Origin: Phoronis australis
Lineage: Eukaryota; Phoronida; Phoronidae
Direction of reading: 5' to 3'
NCBI GenBank assembly: GCA_002633005.1
Contig: NMRA01000548.1
Span: forward strand, 126,001-168,688
DNA: 42,688 nt
Under the pieces are notes generated by a model that had not been told where the DNA came from, ran no database searches, and was given only the letters and a program-made list of their open reading frames with translations. This document shows positions 1 to 10,352 of this stretch, one piece after another. The position numbers and the translations under genes are program-made. How positions within the stretch are numbered: position 1 is the stretch's first letter; each line of letters opens with the position of its first letter.

Positions 1-2780
1 CCAATTTTTAGAAATTCACACAGAAACTCAAGGGGAATGGTAACAATTGATTAAATGTTTGTCATGAGAGTCACTGTTTATCAACCTACAAGAGTAATCT
101 TGCAACCTGTTATGCTAAAACACAGCGTTCGGAATTTGAAAAGTACGAAAATATAAAAATCACTCATGCCTCAAATTTCAGGATGAAAAAATTAAATTTG
201 ATTTATTTTGAAATCTGTGTTCTGAATTTAGGAGACTGTCTTAATCTGGAGAATTTTTAATGTATTATATTCCCCAATAATTGTTATCATCAACTTTAAA
301 ATTATATGTTAAGAACAGTGCCGAAGCGCCTCAGACAAGAGAGCACAAAGGGGGTGGGAGCACAATGCACACAGTGCTAGGCAGGCAAACGGTGCCGCAA
401 AGCGCCTCTGACACAGAGGGCAAAGGGGTGAGGGCACAAGTGTACAAGAAAACAAGGGGGGGAGGCGGGGGGGAGAAAATGAGACGGGACATGAAGGGGA
501 TCGAACCCAAGACTAAAATGTGCCGGGGGAGACTAGGCAAAATGGTCCAGCCGGACGTAGGACGAACCATGACAAGCACAATGAATAGGCATCGGTGAGA
601 ACAGGAAAAAAAGAGCTTTGTGTGCTAGAGAGTCAGAGTATAACAGTTTTCCAAATAATATGCATGTCTTTGACTTTGCCTTTTTCAGTGGAGTATTAAA
701 GCTCACTGAAATTAAATGTAAACAGCAAAGGCTTTCCATTTTTACTAGCATGAGTGATGCGCCCCCTAGAATTATCTGCGTTCAAGCGAGTTGACTTACG
801 GCTGTAAAATTTTAATCACTGATCAATTTTAGTACTGCAAATGGGAAAATTGTTTTATAAAGCTTTTGCAGAAATTCTATAGTTACTGAATTACAAAATA
901 GGGCTCTGCACGGATATAACGGTCCCTGACATGGATAACAAGTTTCGTCCACTGATAGCAACGCTGGAAGATTTAAGGTGGATTATGCCTCACACTGGCG
1001 GGCGCGGTAAAAATAGGAGGGCGTGCAGCATAAAAATGGCCAGTTGACGATTTGGTTAGCTGAACGAAGGACGATCGAAGAAAAAGTTTAATAACGGGAG
1101 TATTTGTTCGAGTTGGAAGGTATTAAATACATCGACGGCCTCCTAAGGTGGCCCTCTATGCGCATGAGGTATTTAAAACAATGTGGCTTTGATGTTTTAG
1201 TCAGTGCGAAGCGCCTATAGGAGCTCCGTGTCTATTGCCGTTGCCAGTAGAGACGGTTGTCACTGTCTAATCCACTGAATAATAGGCATGTTATTCAATT
1301 GTTACATTCATCAATTTTATTTGGCCATGTCTTTGTCCAATTGTCCGTTTTCCATTTTTCCCTACTATGAAGTGACAAACAACACGTGTATTCGCCTGGC
1401 CATTTGCTGTCACTGGTGCGTTCCATCTGGCTAACACTAACAGTCCGACTCTGTGAGGTATAACTAGTGAACTGCACTGAGGTTATTACAACGTATTGAT
1501 AGCCTCATTCTCAAAACCATTATATCCGACTTGTTTCCAAAGTAGTTAGGTGTTAAAAGACTGTTCTCTGAAGGCGAAGTCCAAGCGGCGACAGTCACAG
1601 TGAGGTGTCGAAAATTACCAATTTACCTTCTGTTTTAACTCACTTTTTATTCACGTACAACCGTACAGGCGTACAGCCAACATTAGATTCCGAAAGCAAA
1701 TTTCCTACGGATTCCAAAAATGTGGTCCAAAATTACTGTCAACCAATTGTTTTTTGCAAATCTGGCTACCTGAAATCGCGGCAAATTTCTCAGTTGCTAC
1801 ACAGCAATGCACAGTTGCAACAGGTGGCCAGCATCTTGAAGAAGAGTTGCCTACATGCAATACCTAACTAAAAATGCCCGCAAGCCTGGCCTATAGCCCT
1901 CGATTTCAATATTTTGGAAGTGCAAATTGGCTGATCAGTGCCACCTAATATAGGCCTAGGCCTACTCCATATGAGTAAGATTATTCACGCTGTACTCTAT
2001 TGCAAACTCAGGATAGTGAACAGAACAATGTCACGCAGGAAACTTATTTCCCGGAAGAAATTGATATCGTCGTTTGTTAGAAATGGTGCTCCTACGTGTT
2101 GCATATAATCTTCCCGAAGAGGAAACGTAACTAGCTCGACGTAGTCAGAGATCACTAAAACTCGGTCACGTGGTTGAATTTGCACACACAAGGGCTATAC
2201 TGACATGTCGATTTCTAATGACTCGGGATAGTTGAGAGAACTGATCGAGATTCACAGCAAATTAATCTAGTTGTTTACGAGTAAGAATCAAGTACTGTGA
2301 TTTCCAAATGTTTGTACGTTCTGGTTTTTAGCTGACAACAAGTCGCGAAACACCCAACTCGACCTCGATCGCTTGTGCTCGACACGAGTTTTTCTTCCGT
2401 CTGTTGGTTTTGGTGTGCATTATAGGTATTCACTCCACTGGCAGCGCCGCATAAATAATGAGGTTTCGCTGAAGGTCCGCACACATTTTATAAATTTAAA
2501 AAAAATAATAGTAGGTAACGGGAGTACGTACATGACTGTAATTCACGAAAAGTGTTAATCTTAGTGTTCTCTTTCGACTGGCAAATTGAAACTCATTTTG
2601 TGGTCTAAGTAGGTGAAAGTAAAGGAAACAGTGCCTTTAATGGGAAATTGCCGGATATATTGACAATTATCTTCAGTTTCATTAGTCATTCCCAAGTGAT
2701 TTTTTGAAATGGAAACTAGCACAAGTATCGAGAGCCTGAGGTTCTATCGATCGACCTTTTCTCCGTTTAAAGGTGTGTGG
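1..2780. other. 5' flanking region, no gene recognised
   Basis: No ORF here resembles a known protein. A G-rich, weakly duplicated stretch lies at about 320-480: two imperfect copies of a unit starting AAGCGCCTC, about 75 bp apart. It produces two overlapping low-complexity ORFs that I do not regard as genes. The rest is AT-rich unique-looking sequence. Promoter-proximal control elements of the gene starting at 2879 would lie here, but I cannot identify any with confidence. Confidence 0.5.
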
Positions 2781-2878
2781 TTTTAAAAAGCCATCAGTAG
2801 CTAGCAGAGCGGAGTGCAAAACAGTTGACTACCTACTGACGTATAACTATTCATTGACTTCAGCACATTAACCTTCAA
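2781..2878 (+). promoter_or_regulatory. possible core promoter and 5' leader of the fibrinogen-domain gene
   Basis: A TATA-like TTTTAAAAAG at about 2781-2790 lies roughly 90 bp upstream of the start codon at 2879. A start site about 25-30 bp downstream of it would fall near 2810-2820 and leave a leader of about 60 nt. This rests only on position and base composition. An unseen upstream non-coding exon is also possible. Confidence 0.25.
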
Positions 2879-3206
2879 ATGTTTCGTCAACAACCAAACT
2901 TCGTTTTTCTTTTTGTATTTGTCGCATTTTGCGAAGCAAATGAAATTTGGTTCCAGAAGAGCGAGAACCTGAAGGCAACAAGTTGTCCGGTGAGAACGAG
3001 CACCCCTACACTCGCTTTATGCTTCGCGAGTTGTTTGGTACAGAACCGTGGTGAACCTGGGAAGTGTGTGATTATTAACTTTAACGAGAACTCGTCAGCT
3101 TGTGACTTGTGTGACGTAAATAGCAAATTCATACACCTGCAGTCTATATGGCAAACTTGGGTCTCTGCACCAGTTGAAGAAACAATCAAGCTGATCGCAG
3201 CCGCAG
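2879..3206 (+). CDS. exon 1: signal peptide and PAN/apple-like region
   Basis: Codes residues 1-109. The start is an ATG followed by a short polar stretch and a hydrophobic core (FVFLFVFVAF, residues 9-18) ending CEA, a good signal-peptide cleavage context. The following region has cysteines at 36, 48, 52, 63, 75 and 78, spaced as in PAN/apple modules, and an NSS glycosylation sequon at 71. The donor is GCAG|GTGAGA at 3207. Reading through it gives only 11 more residues before a stop at 3239. The exon ends in phase 1, and the next exon at 9637 supplies the two bases that complete an Asp codon. The PAN assignment is by cysteine pattern only and the fold could differ. Confidence 0.85.
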
Positions 3207-3773
3207 GTGAGAAGACACCATACGTTGTACGTTTTGCTTAAAGATAAAGTAATTGTACCTATATACCGTATATTTCAAATGTACGTGCACACGCAGTGTA
3301 GTCAATACATTCTTTTCAAATGTTTATAGAACTTTCTCGTACTGTTACCTTAGTTGAACTGTAAAACTATGTTCACCTTTCCCAGAATGAAGGACAAAAC
3401 ACACCTAATCATGATGTATTCTGTTAAGTCAGTTATAACATGGAAGTACTGGACCAGTACTGTGCCACTAACGTCAGCGATGCTAGACCTGTACCGCAGG
3501 CCCGTAGAGGGCCGCGAATAATTCCGTGCACATAGGCCACTATACTGGACCTCTACCGTTACCAGTAGGCCTACTAAGCCAGTATTGGGCCATTTCCAAG
3601 GCCATACACACTTAATATTTTGACACCCAGATATAATGTTTTCTAGCCGTTTCTGACCTTATCTCCAATTACTGCACTTCAAATTTTTCGTAATAAATAT
3701 TTAAAAAGGCCTTACATAATCTTACCAGCCCTCGCGAATATACATGTACGTGGGCATGCACTTGAACAGTAGC
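3207..3773 (+). other. intron 1, 5' part; no gene recognised
   Basis: AT-rich intron sequence between the donor at 3207 and an hAT-like repeat edge at 3774. It contains one copy of the TACATGTA octamer (3741-3748). I see no coding signal. Confidence 0.5.
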
Positions 3774-3818
3774 CAGTGGCGTAACAAGGATTATCGCCGC
3801 CCGGGGTAGACTAGCCAG
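3774..3818 (+). repeat. left remnant of a GGCG-type (hAT-like) repeat interrupted by the Copia element
   Basis: The sequence starts CAGTGGCGTAACAAGG and continues into a GCCGCCCGGGG stretch, a style typical of non-autonomous hAT-like repeats in invertebrates and similar to the CAGTGGCGTATTTAGG end at 36465. It stops at the 5-bp GCCAG that is duplicated on both sides of the Copia element. The C-rich sequence from 8695 is probably the other half. Confidence 0.45.
3814..3818. repeat. target site duplication (left) of the Copia element
   Basis: GCCAG here matches GCCAG at 8690-8694, directly flanking the two LTRs. A 5-bp duplication is the normal integration signature of Copia elements. Confidence 0.85.
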
Positions 3819-4158
3819 TGTTGATGTTTGGTGAGACATTGCGCACGAATTGGACTTAATGGTCAGGATGATATGCCGGTTAATAAAAGAACACCATGTT
3901 TCTGTACAAGAAACTATCTTTCAGACTGTTTTATTATATGATCGCATTAATATATATACACAAGTAGCGTTCCCATATAAGGCAAGATATAGCAAAACTG
4001 CATTCCAAGACTATAGCATTCCAAGACTATAGCATTCCAAGACTATAGCATTCCACTAATTATCTCTTATACAACTATTTCTTATGCAATTCTTATACAA
4101 CAATCTCTTATGTAATTCTTATACAATTTCTTATGTAATTTATAATACATCATGGAGA
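3819..4158 (-). repeat. Copia 3' LTR
   Basis: 340 bp. It aligns end to end with 8366-8689 apart from four single-base differences and one additional unit of a 16-bp tandem repeat (GCATTCCAAGACTATA; four cores here against three). On the minus strand it ends in CA. Its first bases read TCTCC instead of the TGTCC of the 5' LTR, a change in the terminal TG. Confidence 0.92.
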
Positions 4159-4178
4159 TCATCCTCCAACACCCCCAC
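4159..4178 (-). other. Copia polypurine tract
   Basis: On the minus strand this reads GTGGGGGTGTTGGAGGATGA and lies directly upstream of the 3' LTR. That is the expected place for the plus-strand DNA primer of an LTR retrotransposon. Confidence 0.75.
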
Positions 4179-4305
4179 TTGACCTACACTATCCTCAACA
4201 TGCATATAAGGAGATTCAAATAGATATCCTAAATGCAACACCCACAATTATTACATATAGTATCATACTTACAAGACATAACATACAGTTTTACAAATAC
4301 ACAGC

Positions 4306-5250
4306 TTAACTACCCATGAAGATTTGTCTAAACTTCATAGCTTTGTCACCTGGGACAGGCTTTGTGAATAAATCAGCAATATTCTGATCAGTGGGTACAT
4401 ATTCAATTTTCATAGAATTTTTCTGTATTTCATCTCTGACAAAATGGTATCTAATATCAATATGTTTAGACCTCTGATGCACAACGGGGTTTTTGGTCAG
4501 TGCAAGAGCACTCTGACTGTCACAGTACATACTGAAATGTTGTACTCTACAACCACTCATATCCTGTAATAACGCTTTCAAGAAAATACCTTCCTGTGTT
4601 GCAGCCGATATTGACATGTATTCTGCTTCACAAGTCGAAAGAGCGACCGTAGGTTGTTTTCTAGTTTTCCACGATATCAGTGGACCCTGATCAGACAACA
4701 CAAAACCATAACCGGTCATACTTTTTCTATCCTCACAGTTAGCCCAATCTGCATCACAGAATCCAATTAGTTTAAGAGTGTCAGCTGATTTTCGAAACAC
4801 TAGTTTCTTATCGATCGTGCTTTTCACATACCTAAGTGCATGTTTTGCTATGGTCATGTGATTAGAGGTAGGTGATGACATGTACTGAGATAGTTTGGAG
4901 ACAACGTAGCACAAGTCGGGTCTTGTTGCTGTCATGGCATAAATTAGGCTTCCTACTATCTCCCGATAAAGCTTAGCATCAGCTGGCTCAGCCTGCTCCC
5001 AACAGAGCTTGTTTATATTCATGTCACATGGAGTGGATTTTGGTTTGCAATCTTGCATTCCAAACTTTTCCAATACTCTCTTCAAATATTGAGACTGACT
5101 CATAGTAATGACACCTTCATGGTGTTCAAATTCTATACAGAGAAACCAGGAAATCTGGCCGAGATCTTTCATTCTGAAAATCTCCTTTAAGCGTTGTTTC
5201 ACATTTTCAAGACTAGGGGTAGAACTTGCAGCTATGATGATGTCATCTAC
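4306..5250 (-). pseudogene. Copia pol, C-terminal part: RT thumb/connection and RNase H
   Basis: The first Met is at 5202; the same frame is open from the stop codon at 5251-5253 down to 4306. It starts just after the RT active-site box and carries FGMQDCKPKSTP, the GSLIYAMTATRPD motif and an RNase H domain (CDADWANCEDRKS, STCEAEYMS, CDSQSAL, KHIDIRYHFVRDEI). These are all typical of Copia pol C-termini. It is in the same frame as the upstream segment and is separated from it only by one in-frame TAG. Confidence 0.9.
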
Positions 5251-6345
5251 CTACGTAACGATAATGACCACTTCACTGTCGGAAATTTTAGCGTAAACAC
5301 ATGGATCTACCAGTGACCGACAGAAACCCTGCTCAACCAAATGTGAATGAAGCAAATTATTCCAATTTCTCCCACTTTGTTTCAGGCCATACAATGATTT
5401 CTTCAACTTGTACACTAAGTTTTCACCAGTTTCACTTTTTACCTCAAAACCTTCTGGTTGTTCAACATACAATTCACAATCAATGGGCGCGTTCAGATAT
5501 GCTGACTTTACATCCATCTGGTGTACAAAGAAATCATTCTGGACAGCTAATTGCATCAACGTCCTAATGGAAGTATGTCTTGCAGTAGGGGCAAAGGTTT
5601 CATGGTAATCAATGTTTGGTATCTGAGAGAAACCTTTTGCGACAAATCTAGCTTTGTACTGTTCTTCGTTGTTTTGTCCTAACTTTACAGCATAAACCCA
5701 TTTTCCCCCCACTGCTTTCCTGCCTGAAGGTAAGACAGTCAGCTCAAAAGTATCATTGTCGTTCAAAGCATCAATTTTTGCTTCCATTGCCTGTTGCCAA
5801 TCATAAGACCTGCTACAAGTAACAGCTTCCCGATATGACTGTGGAACACTTGCAATGTGATAACACCCATGTACAGTGTAATTCACACTGTCATCTATTA
5901 GCTCATTGACATCATTTCCAATAACATAATCCTTGTGCCATATGGGGTGTGACTTAATTCGATTAGGGTATCTTCTGCCACTTTCATGTGGCTGTTTAGT
6001 TTGGGCATTCTCATCTGGGGGCATATTATCTGGTTGAGGTTCAATTATAGGCTTACCGTTTGCAAACAAACAGTCATCTTCTGGCTCATCAGGATCCTGC
6101 ACTTGTTTGTTTTGAAGTAGGTTGGGCTCATTTGTGAACTTAACACATCTGACTTTTCTTATGATCTGGTTTGCTGGGACATAAACCAGATATGAAGGGC
6201 TACCCTTGTCATACCCTACAAAAATGCCTTTTTCACTTCTATCATCCAATTTCTTTGGGTTTTGCATTAAGGCATAACACGTACTACCAAATTTCTGCAT
6301 ATGGGAAATATTTGGCTTGAAACCAGTAAAAGACTCAAATGGGGT
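5251..6345 (-). pseudogene. Copia pol, middle part: integrase C-terminus and reverse transcriptase
   Basis: The open frame extends up to 6522, but similarity starts at about 6345, after a frameshift. It contains the integrase C-terminal region (KCTPFESFTGFKPN, GYDKGSPSYLVY) and the RT start (KWVYAVKL, KARFVAKGFSQ, DYHETFAP, FVHQMDVKSAYLNA with a catalytic Asp, and GLKQSGRNW). It ends at TAG (5251-5253), immediately before VDD. The stop therefore replaces the first residue of the catalytic YVDD box. Confidence 0.9.
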
Positions 6346-6677
6346 ACATTTGTTCTCGAATTGTAGCACCTGTTTCGCGTGTAGCAAGCCGTCATTAGTG
6401 CGTAAGTCCACATGGACTTGGGTACACCTGCCTGCACTAGAAGGCACCTTGCTGATTCGAACAGTGTTCTCCAGGAGCGTTCGACCGTACCATTTTGGTG
6501 GGGTGAATAGGGGGCCGAGCATTCATGCTTAATTTTATTCTTTATGAGAAGTGATTCAAATGCTTCGGATGTAAACTCGCCCCCCTGGTCACTCCTGATT
6601 CGCTTAACTGCGCCATAAGGGCTAATTTCCGCAAGGAATTTTTCGGTTGCCCTTACTGTGTCACTTTTCTGCTTCAA
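6346..6677 (-). pseudogene. Copia integrase catalytic core segment
   Basis: This frame carries RIRSDQGGEF and HQNGTVERSWRTL, the second Asp and the Glu region of the DDE integrase core. It is out of frame with both neighbours. The upstream break lies in a run of seven A (T on the coding strand) at about 6677-6683. The downstream break lies near 6345-6350. The open frame itself runs to 6267, but its last residues are shifted and meaningless. Confidence 0.88.
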
Positions 6678-8386
6678 AAAAAGTAGATCATGATCAATCC
6701 AGAAAAATCATCGACACAACCGAGAACGTATCTGAAACCTTCCCTTGCTGGGGGATCAACAGGACCCGCCAAGTCAAAATGGACCAGCTCCAAAATTGAT
6801 GTTGCTCGTTTGTCTGGGGTTCTGTTGAAACTCTGGGTCATTTTACCAATGAGGCATGGACCACAGTCAAATTCCTTTTTGTCTAACAATGTCATGCCCT
6901 CAACAACATCGTGTAATTTCAAGACATCCTTAGTATTGCAATGCCCTAAAATTTCATGCCACTCCTTAAGAGTATGTTTGGCTGATTTTTGAGAAAACAC
7001 ACTATTTAAGTAATACAATTTGCCACGTTTCCTGATCTGAAACTCTGTACCGTTCGCTATCAACGTAGCTGAATCTTTGCTAAACTCAACCTTAGCACCC
7101 CTATCAACAGCTGATTGGACCGAGAAGATATTCTGGGAAAATGATGGGACATATAATGCATCCTTCAACAAGCATTTATGGAGAGAACCCTTCCCATCGA
7201 TAAGATCTATACATGCGTCACCCCTCTTGAGAGCTAAATTATTGGTCCTACTGCCGTCTGCCAACTCTAGGTAATGACGCGCGGGATCAAAATTTTGACA
7301 AAATGAGGTAAACTTTGACTCATCATTGACAATATGGGTAGAGGCGCCACAGTCAACCAACAAGTCGTCCGCCTCACTAGCAATAGACTGGGTGGCATCA
7401 ATCATGCTAACTTTGAAAACAAAAGAATGCGACTTACTCTCAGAGGTGTCACCACAGGTATTGTCTCCCTCCCGCTCACATTTTACAGTAGACTGACAAT
7501 TATGACATGCATCATTACTACCAACATGATGTCTGGGATTGTCCCCAGGACCAGTGTCTGTTTGCGTCACCAACTTGGCACTGTCCTTGGTCTTGTTTGC
7601 CGTCATCCCTCTTCGGCACACCGCAGTTGAATGGGTAGAGGTTTTACAATTCTCGCACCACTTTTTGGGCTTCTTGCACTCTGACGCCTTGTGTCCCTTC
7701 GTACCACATATGTAACATGTACCTTGAAAGCCGCCTCTGTATGCCCCACCTGGATACGTCTGTTTAGGCCATTTGCTGTCAACTTTCCATACGGTATGGG
7801 TACCGGACTCGTGGACCTTTTCAGTGTCCTCAAAATTTCGCAGGGCCACTTTAAATTCTGCAAAAGTGAGGGCGGTCTCCTTTTGCGTGACGACTGCCGT
7901 GAAGGGTTTGAATTGCGCCGATAGTCCCTTTAATACCAGGGCAACCAGAAGACTATCACTAATTGTCTCACCAGTCTCTTTTAAAGCCGCAGCAATATTC
8001 TCTGCCCTGATAATATAATCAGTAACCGACTCCGTCGAGTCCTTGCTTAGGGAGGTCAGTTCAGTATACAGCGTGATGATCCTCGGTTTCCCTTTAGGCT
8101 GGTAGTGTTCCTTTAAAATTTTGAAAGCTTTCCTTCCATCATCTATCGCGTCCCTCATAATCAGCGATAGGCTGCGATCATCTATGTACTGAACTAGCTC
8201 CGCAAACGCTTCGGCATTTTTGTTGGCATCCACTGTCTTAGACTCAGAAGCTGTGATTATGTCGTACAGTTTCTGGAGTCTCATGTGTCCCAAGAAACGC
8301 ACCTGCCATAAGTCAAATTTTCTTTCATCGCCGTCAAACAGTAAGCACTTCCTGGGCCCATAACCTGTTGATGATTGGTGAGACAT
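6674..8386 (-). pseudogene. Copia gag, protease and integrase N-terminus
   Basis: A 570-residue open frame. Gag-like residues 1-220 are followed by a CCHC zinc knuckle (C224, C227, H232, C237), an aspartic protease active site (DCGAS, D345), the integrase zinc site (H477, H482, C508, C511) and the first DDE Asp (about D538). The ATG lies inside the 5' LTR, and codons 8-12 (GYGPR) are read from the primer binding site itself. If this start is not used, the next Met is residue 35. The frame is lost near 6680 in a homopolymer. Confidence 0.9.
8351..8365 (-). other. Copia primer binding site
   Basis: Reads GGTTATGGGCCCAGG on the minus strand, directly after the LTR end (...CATCAACA). It matches, as I recall it, the binding site used by Drosophila copia, which pairs with the internal anticodon-side part of initiator tRNA-Met rather than the 3' end. 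That match fixes the LTR boundary and supports a tRNA-half priming mechanism. Confidence 0.8.
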
Positions 8387-8689
8387 TGCGCACGAATTGG
8401 ACTTAATGGTCAGGATGATATGCCGGTTAATAAAAGAACACCATGTTTCTGTACAAGAAACTATCTTTCAGACTGTTTTATTATATGATCGCATTAATAT
8501 ATATACACAAGTAGCGTGCCCATATAAGGCAAGATATAGCAAAACTGCATTCCAAGACTATAGCATTCCAAGACTATAGCATTCCACTAATTATCTCTTA
8601 TACAACTATTTCTTATGCAATTCTTATACAACAATCTCTTACGTAATTCTTATACAATTTCTTATGTAATTTATAATACATCATGGACA
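8366..8689 (-). repeat. Copia 5' LTR
   Basis: 324 bp, starting TGTCC and ending CAACA on the minus strand. It carries three cores of the 16-bp tandem unit. About 98.8% identical to 3819-4158 outside that repeat (four substitutions by eye). It contains the gag start codon at 8384-8386. Confidence 0.92.
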
Positions 8690-9240
8690 GCCAGCGGTAC
8701 AGCCCTTCTCCATGGTCTCCACCAATTGCGCGACACCCTCCTCCCCCGGTCGTCACCAGTTTTGTGCCGCGTCCCCCTCTCCCGGTTGCTACTGATTTTG
8801 TACTGCCCCCGGCCGATCGTCACTATTTTTGGGACAACTGTTCCCTAGTCGTCACCAATTTTTTGTAGCCCAGATGACTTTGGAGGTAATTTTGACATTT
8901 TTGAGGACTGAGAACCGATAAGAGAACAATTGATCTGTGCCAAAAGTTTGATGGGGTATGCCAACACTGGCAAACATAGGATTCCGGAGAGGTCGCCATC
9001 AATTTTCAAAAGGCAAACCTTCATGATAGCCCGACGCATTTTTGAATGGTCATGATCGGTGCGAACCCACTTATCCTTCCTATGTATACCAGGGCTGTGG
9101 GAGACGGATAGTACTCAACTATACGTTGCACTGGGGTGCTTGCGAAGTACGGTGAGGATCATCGAACCAAAATTATGGTATTTGAGTCGATCGGTTAAAG
9201 GACTAAACTGGTGTCGACGAAAATGTTGGTGACCCGAGAC
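8690..9240. repeat. GCCAG duplication, then C-rich repeat continuation and intron sequence
   Basis: 8690-8694 is the right-hand GCCAG. The C-rich sequence to about 8870 has three diverged copies of a unit containing GTCGTCACCA or similar (near 8750, 8815 and 8850), probably the right half of the repeat into which Copia inserted. The remainder to 9240 is intron with no recognised feature. Confidence 0.45.
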
Positions 9241-9374
9241 GCCTAATTAAGGGGCAGCAGACTTGTTGCATGGACAAATCTGTCCCTACCTTCCTGCGGA
9301 CAGGACACCGTTATTTTCCATTCCAGGTTACACAAAGTCGACAGTACATGTATACATGTATGTACATATTTATG

Positions 9375-9433
9375 CATGTATGTATGTATGTATGTATGTA
9401 TGTATGTATGTATGTATGTATGTATGTATGTAT
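9375..9433. repeat. (ATGT)n microsatellite
   Basis: About 15 near-perfect tetranucleotide units, preceded by the tandem octamer pair TACATGTA TACATGTA at 9345-9360. It produces long periodic pseudo-ORFs on both strands that are not genes. Confidence 0.97.
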
Positions 9434-9437
9434 TTGT

Positions 9438-9600
9438 ACTCGCACACACACCCACACACGCCACACCACCACACACACACACACACACGCAAATGAGGTA
9501 GTGAGTTGGAAGCTGTGCATCCATACCAAGGTAGCCAGTGTGTACCTTCTACAAGCACACGCACGCACGCATGCACGCACACACAGCACACACACACGGA
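9438..9600. repeat. CA-rich microsatellites just upstream of exon 2
   Basis: Two CA-rich blocks (about 9440-9490 and 9556-9600) on the + strand. The second ends about 36 bp before the exon 2 splice acceptor. CA repeats near splice sites are known binding sites for hnRNP L-type regulators, so an effect on exon 2 inclusion is possible but is inference. Confidence 0.9.
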
Positions 9601-9636
9601 TAGCCGAAATTGTGAAGAATATGCTGTAATTCACAG

Positions 9637-9755
9637 ATTGTGCGGAGCGGTTCTACTTTGGCAGCCGAATTAGTGGTGTGTACAACATCTCCAAAAGCGA
9701 TGGCCAAGTGGTGTCAGTCTACTGTGACATGGAAACGGACGGAGGAGGATGGACG
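9637..9755 (+). CDS. exon 2: start of fibrinogen C-terminal domain
   Basis: Codes residues 110-149. It begins with the domain's hallmark DCAE and reads SGVYNI, VYCDMET and GGGWT, the conserved N-terminal (A) subdomain containing cysteines 111 and 139. The acceptor is TTCACAG|AT at 9637; with the last G of exon 1 the first codon is GAT. The donor is ACG|GTTAGT at 9756, phase 0. This exon was found from its motifs because no ATG-initiated frame shows it. Confidence 0.93.
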
Positions 9756-10352
9756 GTTAGTGCAATTTTCGAATATATTATTTCAGTTTAATCAGCGGAG
9801 TTTTTTGCTTCAGTCGAGCAATCGGGCTTTATTGTCCATTATGACGAAAATTTCGTTGGAAAGGAGGAGGTTGTGAAAGCAACACCATTGTTTGAATTTT
9901 CAGCACGCCATTAAAATTTGAGGTCAATATCGTCTTCTTAAGTAGACGCCGGTAGCTACATGTATGAGGACCGTAAAATAGCAGCTGAATTTATTGTTTA
10001 CATAAAACTCAATTTTCTACCTTTTCGAACGAGCGTCCATCCTAATTAGTACTATGAAGGCACGAAGAACAAATGGCATTCAATGGATGTTATTTATTCG
10101 TTATGTCCTCATCAATTAACACTATCTGTGAACCCAAAGCAGGTCCGTTTTTCTCAATTCTCGTTGGTCCCTCCCATTGTTTGGGTCTTTCCTTTACATC
10201 TCCATCCCATAAGCAATCCGAGTTTCATACCGAATAATAAAACCTGGCGATAAATCATCAAAATTGTTCTAATGAGAAATATGCCATTAATAAAACTGAA
10301 AATTTCTCAAAATCTTGTACAACCCTAAAGTACGGAATGTGACTAATTTCAG
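9756..10352 (+). other. intron 2
   Basis: 597 bp, GT at 9756 and AG at 10351-10352, AT-rich. It is the only short intron of the gene and the only one in which I see no mobile element. One TACATGTA at 9957. Confidence 0.85.

Larger units (their letters stand above)
3819..8689 (-). mobile_element. Copia (Ty1/Copia) LTR retrotransposon, nearly full length, coding region broken
   Basis: A 4.87-kb element on the minus strand inside intron 1: 5' LTR (8366-8689), primer binding site (8351-8365), gag-protease-integrase-RT-RNase H, polypurine tract (4159-4178) and 3' LTR (3819-4158), flanked by GCCAG. The domain order, with integrase before RT, identifies Copia. The LTRs differ by about four substitutions and one 16-bp repeat unit, so insertion was recent. 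The coding region nevertheless has two frameshifts (near 6680 and 6350) and one nonsense codon at 5251, so this copy cannot encode an intact polyprotein. Copia elements are generally sparse in animals; the GalEa-type lineage is known from marine invertebrates, but I cannot place this copy phylogenetically. Confidence 0.95.

Noticed and set aside
480-560. tRNA-like B box (GGTTCGATCCCC on the minus strand near 500)
   Set aside because: T-stem pairs over only three bases, no acceptable acceptor stem or A box; at best a decayed tRNA-derived SINE.
281-598. 105-codon + strand frame and its 82-codon antisense partner
   Set aside because: Low-complexity G-rich sequence with a local duplication; no motif, no splice context.
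3207-3241. Exon 1 as a complete 120-residue protein ending at 3241
   Set aside because: The strong GTGAGA donor at 3207 joins in phase to DCAE at 9637. An unspliced short form is possible but unsupported.
9243-9634. Several overlapping ORFs of 75-119 codons on both strands
   Set aside because: They are translations of the ATGT and CA microsatellites (periodic MYVC, THTH) and carry no other content.
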